A stretch of 57,007 bases of DNA from Balamuthia mandrillaris (taxonomy: Eukaryota; Discosea; Longamoebia; Balamuthiidae), in NCBI GenBank assembly GCA_031835245.1, contig JAVKOQ010000330.1, positions 1-57,007 of the forward strand. The letters run 5' to 3'. This document shows positions 1-11,872 of the stretch, piece after piece (the first letter of the stretch is position 1; each line of letters begins with the position of its first letter). The notes beneath the pieces were generated by a model that was not told the origin of the DNA, made no database searches, and worked only from the letters and a program-made list of their open reading frames with translations. The position numbers and the translations under genes are program-made.

Positions 1-563
1 TGTCGAAGACATTCCCGCTCAACCGCGTCCGGCGTGGGAGGGTAAAACCAAAGTGGACTCCACGCACGCTATTCTATATTCCACGAGTTCTTTTGGCGTT
101 GCTCTCCTCCTCTTTTCTTTTGGCGGCAAATAAAACAATGAACAAATTTCTTTTTTTTACTTTCCTTTTTTTTCGGCAAGAAGTAAATAGGCGGGCGGGA
201 GACTATGCTTATGTGGTGGTTTGGGGGGAGAAGGGGTGGAGGAGAAGGGGGTGGCGATGATAGAGAAAGATCTTTATTTGGATGGTTTGGTTGCGTTGTA
301 TATGTTGGGAGCAATCAATGGAAGTACAGTTTCCAATGAATTGGGAGGTAGTAACCCGTCATGGGATGCGCCCCAGACCGCAGTTGGCTAAAGTGGTTGT
401 GCTCGACTACACGTGGAAATGAACAGGCACGTAGATGGTGTGCCCTCCTAAATAGCAGCCAAGCTATTCATGATAACCCAATTCCATTGCACACTGCCAT
501 GAACAGAAGCCAACAAAAAGAAATGGAGAATAGATGTTTGAGCACACTTGTGAACAGATATTG
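1..563. other. no gene recognised
   Basis: This stretch lies downstream of the F-box/ankyrin gene. It holds short T-rich and G-rich runs (around 140-250) but no ORF with a recognisable domain. It probably contains the 3' flank of that gene and intergenic DNA. A gene edge from the left cannot be excluded. Confidence 0.4.
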
Positions 564-2983
564 CTAGGTGGGATTATTGTCTGTGGTCTGCTCAGAATAG
601 GAGGGAAGCTTGGAGTAGGACTGAAGGCACTTGAACACCTCCCAATTGCCACGCTTTCTGGCAATGAGGGCTGCTGTATCGCCTCCCGACACGTTCTTGA
701 TGGTGGCGTGCACGTTTATGTTGTGTGAAAGCAAAAATCGGACCATTGGTAAATGTCCTTTATAGGCACTGATGTGAAGGCAGTTCCATCCCCTATCAGT
801 AGCAGCCTGTCATTGCTTCATCAGTAACTATCTCATTCAATCATTCAGCTCTCTTCTTTCGTTCTCATCTCTCTTCTCGTTCTTTCCGCTCTCATCGCTC
901 TCTAATTGCGAATGAAGCTGTACGCACGTTAATATTTGAGATAGGTAACTTGCGCGTGTTACTTGTTGTTCCGTTGAGGAGGTACCGAACAACATCAATG
1001 TGGTTCTCGTGACAGGCGGCTATGAGCGGGGTGTAACCGTTCTGCATCCGACAAATAAATAGATAAAATAAAATAAAATGAGAGTTATAAAACAAATCAA
1101 ACAAGGAGAAAAATCAAACCTGGCCCAACACTTCGACGTTGGCTCCATTCTCTATCAAGCACGCCACAACGTCGACATAGCCACGGTAGGCGGCCACGAA
1201 GAGGGCGGTGCTGCCCTCGCTGTTGACTGCCTCTATATTTGCGCCGTAAGATATGAGGAGCTTCAACATCTCCACATTGCCTTTGTGTGCTGCAACCAAA
1301 ATAGGGGTATAGTAGCTTTCATCTCGACTCTCGATGTTGGCACCCTGTTTCAATAAGTGCTGGAACAAAATAAAAGGTTTGAGCATCATTTCTAATTTAA
1401 GCTTTTCGTTAAATTGAAAGAACTTTACCTCGACGACAGCGATATGGCCCTCATGAGTGCTAATGAGAAGAGGGGTTATGCCGTTTGAGGTGGCTGCTTC
1501 TATATCTGCGTTGTAAGACAGCAATAATCGCACCATTTCCAAGTTTCCTTGGAACGCAGCAGACAAAAGAGCAGTAGAGCTTAATACATCTCTAGCGTCC
1601 ACTTCTGCGCCATGCAACAACAAGGTTTCAGCTGTGTAGATGCTTATCAGCTCCAATCTCAGATAAGAACGAAAAAACGTTAAAAGTGTAAGGTTGTACC
1701 CATTGCCGTCAGCCCGTTATCAGCAGCTAAAAGCAAGCAGGTGCTGCCAGAATCAGACCGGAATTCCAAATGAGCCCCCAAAGCAAGCAGTTGGCGCACA
1801 ACTTGATGATGATTGGCATTTACAGCTACCATAAGCGGAGACCATCCATCTTCATCAACAACATCGATAATGCTTTGGATGAAAATTTTCTCACTTGCTC
1901 TCGTCCAATGCCAGAGAGTGTCTTTGGTCTCTTGGGAAATTTGTAGAGAATAAGCTTCTTTGGCAAAATCAGACCGTATCCCTTCGAGCTCATCGTTAAC
2001 AGCTTCAGCGAGCGTACTCGCACTCGCCGTAGCCGCTTGCTTTCCGCCAACAGGGGTATTTGCAGATACACGCTTGCTGTGGTTGGCTGTTTCTCTTCCT
2101 GTCCGCCGCGTTTGTGATTGTCTTGTATCCTGGCTGTCCGCTCCTATCACAAGTCCTTCCTTGCTCGCTGTACAAAACCTTTCCTTCTCTGTCTCCACTA
2201 ACTTCCGTAAAAACCGATATAACAAAGCATCACATCCATGGGCACAAATCCAAAATAGGAGAGCTGTATCGGACATTTGGTGAAGCCGTGTCCAGCTTCG
2301 GTGCAGGTATATGTACAGTCGTTTCCAGTTTCCGTGAGGCTTGCTTTGGTCCGTTTCGTTATTCTCTGTACTTCCTCTCTTAGCTCCTAATACCAGCGCG
2401 TTCCTCCATTCCGCGTTCTCGCTTTGTGGCCGTCCAGCGACCCCTTCTCTATAGGCCTGCGGCGAGCCAGCTCGCTCCAGCAGCAGTTCTAATACTCCCC
2501 ATGTCTCCTTCGTTCTCCCTCCGGAAACGCAACAGTCCCGCCCAAAATGGTATTTCAGTCGCGAGAACCACAAGACTTCGTCGTTTGTGAGCACAGAGAA
2601 CTCCTTGCAAACCCGGGCCACGCGCCCCATGTCTTCCGCTTTCAGGAACAAAAAAATGTGCAGCAGGACCTCCGACGGAAGGTTATGCAAAGACACTGCA
2701 AAAGTTTATGAAGTGAGAAGGGCCCTAACCAAGAGATGAGGAAGTACGCACGGCCTGGGCAACTGTCATCAAACTGTCCCACAGCTAAGTTGTTCACATT
2801 TTCACAAAGCGCTCCATTTCGCCTTTTTTTGCGTGCTACAAACGAGCTGCTGGTTTGTTGTTTTCCATCTTCTTTCGTACTTGTGGAGGGCTGATCGGAA
2901 GGAGGAGTGTCAATGTCCTCCGGAGTCTTTTTGTGCTCACCCGCACGCACCCTGCCGTCTTCCTTTCTCTTTCGTTTGCCCAT
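564..2983 (-). CDS. F-box and ankyrin-repeat protein
   Basis: Predicted 675-aa protein from six exons: 2983-2752, 2695-1700, 1631-1429, 1359-1120, 1041-928 and 806-564. All junctions are GT-AG and in phase. The start is a Met followed by a Lys/Arg-rich, nuclear-signal-like stretch (MGKRKRK). Exon 2 opens with an F-box (LHNLPSEVLLHIFLFL...). After a polar linker, about seven ankyrin repeats run to the C-terminus, for example DGWSPLMVAVNANHHQVVRQ and STALFVAAYRGYVDVVACL. By family, F-box proteins join Skp1-cullin-1 ubiquitin ligases and ankyrin repeats would pick the substrate; the substrate is unknown. The last exon holds a degenerate repeat and a polar tail. Domain calls are firm; the role is inferred. 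Confidence 0.85.
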
Positions 2984-3381
2984 CTCTCCAAAACGATCGT
3001 TTTTTAAAAAAAAGTAGTGTGGCCACTCCCTTCAGGAGTTTCGACAGGGCGCTAATGCGCGAGCAGCCTCGTCGGTGGAGAAGGATAATGCAGCTCCCTT
3101 GCTGGTTTCGAAAGAGCACAGGCGCCAGTGCTTGGTGCTACGCTTTTTTTTTTTCTCCTTTTCCTTTTCCTTTAGTTTTTTTTTGAGGGGGGTGTGTGTT
3201 GTGGGGGTGGGCAGTTCCGCTTCTTACTTTTTCTTTTTGAATTTATTTCGGAATACAAAGACGTGTAGAAACCACCGAAAAAGAAGTGCGGGAAATTCTC
3301 GCATGAGATTGTTTCTAACGGCTAAAGGCCGCCCAGTGAGTTGAGCAGGCAAGCTTTTGGGTAAAACTCCTCAGGTTGGAA

Positions 3382-3410
3382 CACGTGATTTACTTAACAA
3401 CCCTATATAA
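3382..3410 (+). promoter_or_regulatory. E-box plus TATA-like core promoter of the HAD gene
   Basis: CACGTGAT at 3382-3389 is followed by TATATAA at 3404-3410, about 100 bases before the start codon at 3509. The spacing suits a core promoter, but no transcript evidence is available. Confidence 0.35.
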
Positions 3411-3508
3411 GGAAAATCTGAAGGAGGGAAATTCCTTTCCTGGAATGTCTACAAAAATGGGAAATTTGAAAGAAGAGAGCGTTTCGCACCCGAGCGGGGA
3501 GGAAGCCG

Positions 3509-4414
3509 ATGGAAGGAGCTGTAGGCGGTGAGGAAGGAGCACGGTTCGTGTTTTTTGATTGGGCGGGTACTCTTGCCCGCAAGAGCGGCAGGTCGAAAAA
3601 GGACAAATTGATGGGCAGAGTGGTTTCCTTGCACGAAACGCTGGTAGCCTTGGCGGCAAAGGAGCAAGGAGAAGAAGGCCCAGATATTCCTTCGGTGGAC
3701 ACTCTGTTTCAAGAGTTCAAGACAGTGCGCGAGGACTTGAAGCAATCCAAAGGAGAGGGGGAGAGCTTTTCCTACAAGGAGGTGCTTGCAAGGCTATGGC
3801 CAGTTTTAGGACTGGGCCACAACTTATTAGTCAAATGGGAAGAGCAGCTGCTGCTCTGTCTCTTTCCAAGTACCGTAACCACACCCACTAAACGAAGCAC
3901 TCCAGCCCCTAAGTTAACCTTTTAACAGAGGAAGAGTCAGCAGGACTCTATCCAGGAGCTAAAGAGGTGTTACAGGCTCTCCAGGCAGCAGCCGTGCCTG
4001 CTGGCCTTATCCGTAACAGCAAGCAACCAGAGCAGTCCATGCGAAAACGCCTAAAAGAGGAGGGGGTGGAGCAGTTCTTCTCTGTCGTGGTCATGGCTGG
4101 AGACCTTGGTGTCGAAAAACCGGACAAACTTGTCTTTCTCCATGCTGTAGAGAAGGCCGGTCTACAGAAATTACAGGTCCCATCTTCTTGTTCTTCTTCG
4201 TCTTTCATGTTCTTCAACTTACCGCACACATAAGGAGGAGCAACCAAAAAGCATTTGGTACATAGGAAATGAGGAAGAGATAGACGCCAAAGGAGCTAAT
4301 GGCGTAGGATGGACTTCCGTCCACGTCAAACATACACAGACGGAGACAGCTTCTATCGCCTCTCACGAGATAGATTGTTTATCCGAACTTTTGAGCGTCT
4401 TCCATCTTGCTTGA
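3509..4414 (+). CDS. HAD-superfamily hydrolase-like protein
   Basis: 262-aa product from three exons (3509-3869, 3929-4176, 4235-4414), in phase. HAD motif I is FFDWAGTL near residues 15-22, with Asp17 as predicted nucleophile. Motif II is probably the Ser in IRNSKQ. The motif III region is GDLGVEKPDK, and motif IV is degenerate (YIGNEEEIDAKGANGVGW). A helical cap domain fits between motifs I and II. The residue two after the nucleophile is Ala rather than the general acid/base Asp of HA-type phosphatases; DWAGT is the form known from phosphonoacetaldehyde hydrolase. The substrate cannot be told from sequence. It could be a phosphatase paralogue with altered chemistry. Confidence 0.8.
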
Positions 4415-4814
4415 TGACAAGCCTGTATTAGAACGCACGAAGGGATATTTTTTAAGCACGATAGAATAGAGAGGCAATTTTTATTTCTTTCTTTCCACCA
4501 CCCATTTAGCGGCAACTGGTAGCAATCAGTGTTAGTGAGGCCAACTTCGTGGCGATAATCGTGTGGAGGAGTGCTCCTGCCGCCTTCTTCCTCTTCCCTT
4601 CACAGACCGAAAATAACAAACAAAACAAACCAACGTGCCTTCTCCGTTCGTTCCTCTGGAGGGAGAAGAAGAGAACGAAGTTGGCACGCCGAGTGGGGCG
4701 AAGGTGTTAGCGGCCTTTGCTTTGTGGCCACACGTCCCCCTTCCTTTTTGTTTTTTTGCAAATGGTTGCGGATGATGTTGAAGGAAGAAAAAAATAATGG
4801 AGGGCTAGAAGAGT
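4415..4814. other. convergent intergenic region
   Basis: About 400 bases between the stop codons of the HAD gene (+) and UPF2 (-). No ORF with a recognisable domain, no clear RNA gene and no repeat were seen. Confidence 0.5.
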
Positions 4815-5353
4815 TTAGCCTTGTCTGCTGCCGCCTCGAGTAGGGTTGTAGAGAAGAAAGCCTCTGCCACGAGCACCTGTTCCTCTCTGGGAATGGTGAT
4901 GATAACCACCGCCTGGCCCTCCTCTTTGAGGGCCAGCAAAAGGGCTTGTTGTTGGGATTGATGGTGTTGCACCTCCTCCAAAGCTCCCACTTACTCCTCC
5001 TCTTTGGTTTCTGCGCATTCGTTGGCTCATACGAGCGCCACTTTCATCATACTGAACATGCTGTACAGAGACAGGCAAGGACTCGAACATTTCTATAATG
5101 GTTAAAAGTTAAAGTGGCAAGAAGCGGAGGAGAAAGAAAAAATGAGTAAACAAGGAAAGGGACAACAAACCCTGCATCTCAACGGCTTGGTTTTCGTCGT
5201 AGGCCTGCAGAGTTCTTCGTTTGATTTCCTGATGTTCTTTTTCTTGCTCTGCTCGCTGCAAGCTTCTGTTGACTGCAAGTGCGCTGTTCGTTGGTACGTT
5301 CACGCTGCGCGTCTGAAACACCACAACAGTAAGTGCGAGCGAGCGAGGGAGGA

Positions 5354-5396
<43 letters not shown>

Positions 5397-6551
5397 AAAC
5401 GAATAAGAACAACAGACATACCTGTTGTTTGTTGCCTTTCTTAAGCAGCACACGGAAGGCCATGTGATCAGAGGGATTAGCAGGAGCGTTGCTGGTTCCG
5501 CTGAACAAATCCATGGGAATGGCCATGCCTTGACCTGTGAGATTTGTGCTACGACTTTCTAGTTTTCTTGTCTCGTAGCTCTCACGCAACATCTTACTAA
5601 ATTCTCTCTCAAACTCTTCGTCCTCTGGAGTCTTTTCTATGACTTTGTCATCCATTCCCTTCACGTTAATCACTTCGGTTTCTTCCTCATCTGCAAGCTC
5701 ATCCCCATCGTCTTCTGTTTCTTCCTCGTCTTCCTCCTCGTCTTCCTCCTCTTCCTCCTCTTCTTCCTCTTCTTCCTTGTCTTCTTCTCCGTCCTCTCCC
5801 TCTTCGCTGCTGCTCTCACTGTCTCCTTCGCCGGTTTCTCTATCTGCTTCTCCGTCTTCCTCCTCCTCATCTATGTCTTCTCCGTCTTCTTCGCCGCTCG
5901 TTCCATCATCTTCCAAGTAAATGTTGTAGTCTACCCAAGGACCTATCTTTTTGTTGATTCTGTTGGCACCGGTGGCGATAAGACGCTCCAACAACTCCTT
6001 CTGTCTCGCCTCCAAAGCTTCTACCTGAGTGCAGGCCTCATGGAAAGAAGTAATTCTTTGGAACTTGGGGCATACAAGGTCCAGCATATCGGAGAACATA
6101 AATTCCACATCGATTGGGATGTACTCTTTGGCTAAATAATATTTTTGGAAGTACACAAGAAACTTCTCCAACCGTTTCTTGGCAGAGCCCCTTTTTAACG
6201 AGGATATGACGGTGTGAGGAACAACAAAGAGGGAGAAGGGGGAGAGGGACGGAGTGCACGCACTTGTGGAAGTAAGTGCCACAGGTATCCAGTAGCGTGC
6301 ATACAAGCCGAACACGGAAGCAGTCGTCAGGTGGATCCAATGCTATGTCATCCACTTTGCATGTGATGAGTAGATAGAGGGTGTCAAAGATGGTGTTGCT
6401 CTCCACAACACAATAATTGTAAAGTTCTCCTAAAAACTTAAGATGGGAAACACGCTTTTGTTGATAACTAAAGTCGTTTTGCTCCATCCCCAAACGTATC
6501 TCCTGCAAAAATAAATGAATAAACATTTGAACAAACCAAAGGCAAAACGGA

Positions 6552-6602
<51 letters not shown>

Positions 6603-9600
6603 AAGAAAAAGGAAAGAAAGGAAAGAAATCGAGTCAGTTGCACGAACCTCAAGTAAACGGTCCACAAGTTTGACATTAAGCGAGTCATGGTAATGAGCCA
6701 AGCCTGCTACCAAGCTTGCTACAACATGAATATTCCCGTACTTGCCTTTGTGAATCCGAAGAAGCTCTCGCAGCAACAGATCTTCGTATTCGCTCCAGTT
6801 CATCTTGCGCAGCTGCTTGATCACGGTGCGGATAGTATGTTTGTTGAGGTCCTGGAATAGTAGTTTCCGAATGTAACGTTGTATCATAGGCAAGGCCTTT
6901 TCCTTTCGCGCAGGACGGTCAGGAGGGATACACTGGTAGTAGGCATTTTCCACCATGGTGTCAAGGCGATTATCCAAGTTCTTGATGTTCTTCAGCCGCA
7001 TCATGATATCCAACATGTTCTTGGTTCGTACGTGAGTGTGGGGCGTTTTGAACAGGAAGCGACCACAGGTCTCCAAAAGGGCGCAGCACACTTCAACGTT
7101 GTGGTAAACAAAGTCGTCCAACAGGTCCTTCAAGCACTCGAAGATAAGAGGAGTGGGAGCCACTTTGAACTTACAAAGCTCTCCCAAGAACTTGATGTTC
7201 TTGATCTTAGTCTCGATGTTGATTTGGTCCTTCTTTTTGAACAAGAACCAAAACTCTTTTTTCAGCATGTTGACCAGCTGAGGACCTACGTCTTTCAAGA
7301 ACTGGTCGAGAGTGGCCACGAAGCGGGCATAATAAGGGAGTAGCACCAGCTGGTTGCGAGAAACATTGAACAGGAACTATGATCGATTGCCGAGAGGGGA
7401 AGAGATTTAGAAATTTGGTCTGCGGATAAATGCAAAAATTGAAAAAGTAGCCGGTTTTACCTTGACGAGCTTCTTTCGGTTGCCCTTTGAGTTGATGTAA
7501 CAAAAGTCGATGGCTACTTGGTCCACTAGGTCTCTGTTGACGCAAGTGGGCAACCGAGCAAAGAGTCCTTCTAAGGTCACACCTCCAGCTGCTGTGTTTG
7601 AGACGGCAGAGGCGACGCCTTCTGCATCTTCTTCTCCGTCATCCATCTCTTCACCTAGCTTTTCCTCTTCAGCCGTTCTTTCCAATTCCTTGGCTCTTTC
7701 TTGGTCTCTTTCCTCTTCTGTCTCTTTCTGCTTTTCTACTTGGCTCTCCGAAGGCTTGCCATCTTGCTCAGCAGGTTGAGAAGGGGTAGTCTCTGTCTTA
7801 CTACTTTCTTCTTCCTCTGGTGTGGCCTTGCGGGGAGCAGGCGGTTTGTCCAACTCTCCAAGGAGCACCGCAGGAACAAGCTCTCTTAGTGGTGGTAAGT
7901 CCTGGTAAAAAGAACGCGTCTCCTCGTCATCGAAAACGGCATCGGGACTAAGTCCATCCTTCACATCCTTGACTTGAACGATGACAGCCCCGTCCTCGGA
8001 GGGCAAGCGAGTGGTTTGCTCTTCTTCTGGCAACTCGGGAAGTTCCTCCTGGATTAGTTCGGCAAACCTGCACCAAGGAAGAAAATTAGGAGACTTTTTT
8101 AGCAGCGAGGAAACAGATGAAATACGTGGTGGTGCTGTGCATAAGCTTCTCAAATGTTTTTCGTATATGGTCATATGCTGCCTTGTTTTTCTCGCTGAGC
8201 TCCCCCCGCGAAAGAAATATCTCACTGTTTTGCTTTTCCTTTGCTTTCAAGCGCTTGTGAGCATCTACGATGACAGCACTCGTTTCTTGCCAAAAGCTTG
8301 ATACCAACTGCTTGAACTCTCGCTGCACCTCGGCCGAAGCAAGTTCGTCCTTCGGTTCCATGTGCACTTCGGGTAACGGCAACCGATCGTTTTCTGGTAG
8401 CAAGCCAAGCAGCTCCTCGGCAGCTATTCTTACAAAGCTTCCGACTAAAATCAACTTATATTGAGTTACTGCCATACGAGCCAGAAGCTTGTCTTGTGAA
8501 AGACTAGAAGTTCGACGCTCATCCTTTTTGCTCAGTATCTTTGCATTCGACATTAGCGAATGAAGGACGAGAACGAAAACAAACAGAACAACACAATGGC
8601 TAACATACCAAGTGCTCTAGGATAGTCTTTAGTGGAGCGGGGTCACGATAGAGGCCATGTAAGAACAATTCGGTCAAGAGACAAAGAGTAGTTCTCTTCC
8701 TCCTAATTTTGTTATTTTTCTCAGCTTCAGAGTCTTCCGGCGAAAGTCCGTCTTCTTCAAAGGATTTGGCCAGTGCAGGAACGAGAAGATTAGCAAACTC
8801 AGGATAGCGCTGATGCATCAGTGAGCAAAGCTGCATTTGCAGATATGAAATCGAGTAAGTCCTTCACATAATAAGAGCGAGGGTGATACATACCTGAACA
8901 ACAGCGCTCACGTCAGTGTGTTTAAACTTGGCATCGACGATAGCATTAACTACTTCGCTGACATAGCGGCTGAGATTCAGAGTTAACAACTCTGCGCAGA
9001 GCTTACCCTTAGTCTCATCATTAAGTTTTGGGATCTTCTTGATGAACGCTGTGTTGCGCTTGAGACTTGAGTCCAGCTTCTTCAACGCAGCATCAGCTAA
9101 CAATGAACAAATATTTTAAATGACAACATTAGCATACAGTTTCTTAAGTACATTACAGTGAAAATGATAACCACGTACTCAACCGAGAATTGTCCACTTC
9201 ACGATTGGCCCTGCGAGCAGCTAACAAGGTTTCTTTGTGCTTGAGCCATGCCTCTGCCCGAGCTTTAAGCTCTGCCTCCCGTGCTAACCGCTCCTAATTT
9301 GTGTCGAGGAGAGAGAGAGAGAAGTCATTGAGCAAAGGAAAAAAGAAAAAAGTCGGGTGCTCACCTCTTTTTCTTTCTTTTGGCGCTCCTCTTCTTCCGT
9401 TCTTTTTCTTTCCTCTTCTTCCCGCTTTTTCCGTTCCGCTTCCTCAGTTGCTCGCTTCTTTCGCTCCTCCTCTTGCTTCTTTCTCTCCTCCTCTGCTTGG
9501 GCTTGTTGCGCTGCCAGCTCTTGCGCCGTATGTTCCTCTTGCTGTGGAGTGGCATTAGCAGAAGAGGACGCATCTCCCCCACCGGCTCCTCCCCTTCTGC

Positions 9601-10134
9601 CTCTTCCTCCTCCTCTGCTGCCCCGGCGAGAGCCTCCTCCCCTTCCTCCCCTGCCGCTGTCGCCCACTTCTTTCATTGGAGAGGAATCCGCGGAAGGAGG
9701 AGGGGTGGAACGCGCTCCTCCCCTTCCTTTGCTGCCCCCTCTTCCTTTACCCCTTTGTCCACTTCCTCTACCGCCACTTGAACTTCCAGCTGCACCAACG
9801 TCATCCCCAAGCGGTGCGTTATTTGGACCGTTGTTGTCAAGACCGGTACGTTTCCCTCGGCCCCCTCCTCTCCCTGAACCTCTGCTTCCGCCTCTACCAC
9901 CTCGTCCACCACCACCATGAATGGGTTGACCTCCTAGCCCTCCCCCCTGACCCTGGTTGGCGTCTGTTCCGTTTGCGGCTGCCGTAGGGAGACCCTGCTG
10001 CCCACCAATCCATGATGATGCCACACAAACAAACAAGATGAGTGGAGCGTCTAGCAACAGTTGCGTGACCACACACTGGGCGAAAAAACGTAGGCACAAA
10101 CCTTTCCATCTTTAGGCTGCCATTTACGCGACAT
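4815..10134 (-). CDS. UPF2: UPF2, nonsense-mediated decay scaffold
   Basis: 1460-aa product from twelve exons: 10134-10102, 9997-9365, 9293-9179, 9096-8894, 8830-8609, 8538-8126, 8067-7461, 7376-6648, 6502-6264, 6190-5422, 5312-5171 and 5092-4815. The total is a whole number of codons; the acceptor of exon 6 is the least certain. Residues 12 to about 220 are an RGG-rich then Lys/Glu-rich extension. Three MIF4G domains follow: exons 3-6, exon 8 (KKDQINIETK, ALLETCGRFLF, MVENAYY) and exons 9-10 (KFLGELYNY, VRLVCTLLDTCGTYF). Next come a long Asp/Glu tract and a UPF1-binding-type region (VNVPTNSALAVN, RRTLQAYDENQ). A second Gly/Arg-rich tail ends the protein. UPF2 bridges UPF1 and UPF3 on mRNAs stopped at premature codons. 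The RGG regions at both ends are unlike the human protein. Confidence 0.95.
5357..5393 (-). repeat. (CT)n tract in UPF2 intron 10
   Basis: Pure GA dinucleotide repeat on the plus strand, so CT on the transcribed sense strand. It lies inside the intron between exons 10 and 11. Confidence 0.9.
6555..6598 (-). repeat. (CT)n tract in UPF2 intron 8
   Basis: About 44 bases of GA on the plus strand (CT in the transcript) between exons 8 and 9. Confidence 0.9.
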
Positions 10135-10316
10135 ACTGTGTTGTCCACCCTTCTGTTTCTCAAACAAGTTGCAAGCAATAGCAGCAGCGGCTGCTTGCGG
10201 GCGGCTTGTGTGGGTGTGTCTTGCGCAAGTCTCTTTCTTCTCTACCAACCTATTATTTAAGTACATACCTATTAGGTTAAAGGCACGCCGAAAAAGAAGC
10301 AAGAGAGGGGAAGAGG

Positions 10317-10797
10317 ATGACCTCCATCACCGTCGCTACTGCGCGCTACAAGGTTCCGTTTCGCGGCTTTGTCCCGCGGAGCTACCCCCACTATTGGGCG
10401 TTGCCACGACGTGCCCAGCTGCGAAAGATCCCCGCCCCTACGTTGGAAGGGCAGGAAGAGGATTTGTTGGGGCAGGTGCTGGGCAAAATTCGTTCCATTG
10501 AACTGACTGAGGGTGACCAACCCACTGGAAAGGTTGCCGACACCAGTGCATTCGAGGGACCTAACGCTTGTGGCCTGGAGTATCAGAACTGGATGCGATG
10601 GAGGAGGCACGAGGTAATCACTTGCCTTCTCCTTTTTGTTTTCTTTTCTCCTCCGATCACACTCACCTTATGTCTATCCCTCTGCAACACAGCCTACTTT
10701 GCGACCAGCCCTCAAGGCACAGAAATGGCACTTCCAAGAGGTGCAGAACAAGACGGTACTACAAAAAAAGCGAAAGTGGTTCAAGGGACGAGCTTAA
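10317..10797 (+). CDS. small basic protein, possibly a mitoribosomal component
   Basis: 133-aa product from two exons (10317-10613, 10693-10797), in phase. The N-terminus (MTSITVATARYKVPFRGFVP) lacks acidic residues. The C-terminus is strongly basic with alternating aromatic and Lys/Arg residues (KAQKWHFQEVQ, KKRKWFKGRA). Size, charge and the KGRA end resemble small mitochondrial ribosomal proteins, but I do not recognise a named family. The start lies about 180 bases from the UPF2 start on the other strand, so the two genes may share a promoter region. Confidence 0.6.
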
Positions 10798-11034
10798 GCC
10801 CGTTTTCGTGTCTTCCACAGTGTATCTTGTTTGTTGCGCTTTTCTTCACAAAGGAAGTAGAAAGCAAAAAAAAAAACATGCCAACTCGTTGCCCTCACGT
10901 TCCTTTTTTTTCTCTCTCTCTCAGTTTTACTTTTGCTTTTCCAACGAATCTCTTCTCTACTCCTTTTTCTGCGGGCGAACGGACGGAAAAAACACCTTTG
11001 AAAAACAAAAACAACGACAAACACACCACCAGAC

Positions 11035-11577
11035 ATGCGGCAGTGCACCACAAGACGCGTCCACCTACCTACCAGCCTGCTTCCAACCTCCATTTGGCTG
11101 CACAAAACGTCCCTATTTGATCCCTGTGTTCGTGCCTTTCGAGACCCGCCCAACAACCAACCACCCCCTCCTCCTCGCCAACCCCAGAAACCAAAACTAC
11201 CTATCTACGTCGAGCCAGCACCTGGCGACAAGGGAGGACTCTCTGGAGGACGCGCCCCACCTTCCAGCCAGCCCCTAAACAGTACCACCACAGCGCATCG
11301 CCTGCTTGACGACACACCAACCACCAGGGACGCTACCACCAGCATGGCTTCCTCTTCCGGAGGAGGAGGAGGAGGAGGAGGAGGAGGAGGAGGAGAGGAG
11401 GAGGAGAGGAGAGGAGGAGCAACACCACACCCAAGTAGCATGGCCACAGTGAGGCAACAGTTGCAGAGGGCCTCAGGGGCTAACATCGCCCAGCCGTTCT
11501 CTGAGGTGAAGGCTCCTCCCTCCGATGCTGATAGCATCCAAGCAGACATTGTGTTGGGGCGTAAGCAACGTCCATGA
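11035..11577 (+). CDS. hypothetical Pro/Gly-rich protein, possible mitochondrial leader
   Basis: Single-exon ORF of 180 aa. The N-terminus (MRQCTTRRVHLPTSLLPTS) is Arg/Ser/Thr-rich without acidic residues, like a mitochondrial presequence. A Pro-rich middle follows, then a Gly run and Glu run from a (GGA)n repeat at about 11359-11400, then a less repetitive end (SGANIAQPFSEVK, DADSIQADIVLG). No family is recognised. Compositional bias makes it possible that this is not coding, but the non-repetitive C-terminus argues for a real gene. Confidence 0.4.
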   Translation: MRQCTTRRVHLPTSLLPTSIWLHKTSLFDPCVRAFRDPPNNQPPPPPRQPQKPKLPIYVEPAPGDKGGLSGGRAPPSSQPLNSTTTAHRLLDDTPTTRDATTSMASSSGGGGGGGGGGGGEEEERRGGATPHPSSMATVRQQLQRASGANIAQPFSEVKAPPSDADSIQADIVLGRKQRP

Positions 11578-11624
11578 CCACTGCGCATTGAGAGCTGGCT
11601 CAGCCTGCACCACAAGAGTGCAGG

Positions 11625-11668
11625 GAGAGCAGGGAGAGCAGGGAGAGCAGGGAGAGCAGAGAGAAGAG
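11625..11668 (+). repeat. 9-base tandem repeat
   Basis: About four copies of a GGAGAGCAG unit lie just downstream of the preceding ORF. The unit length is a multiple of three, but no convincing gene reads through it. Confidence 0.75.
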
Positions 11669-11872
11669 CAATGCTCTCCTCGCGAAATGCCACGAGAAAA
11701 TCGGGCGCAAACTGGAAGAAAGAACTAAAAAACTCCCATTCTGGTCTTCTCCACTATTTTATTTCATTTTTTTTACGCTTGGATGTTTTCGGTCGGTCAA
11801 GACAGCATACTACTACTGTTGCCACAAAAGTAAGCCCCTGCGACAATCAGGAAGAAGTGACAACCAAACAGA

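Noticed and set aside
5639..5920. Plus-strand ORF made almost wholly of serine
   Set aside because: It is the complement of the acidic tract of UPF2, whose frame, exons and homology are clear.
9357..9920. Plus-strand Pro/Ser-rich ORF opposite the UPF2 N-terminus
   Set aside because: It is the complement of the RGG and Lys/Glu-rich exon of UPF2, which joins in phase to exon 3.
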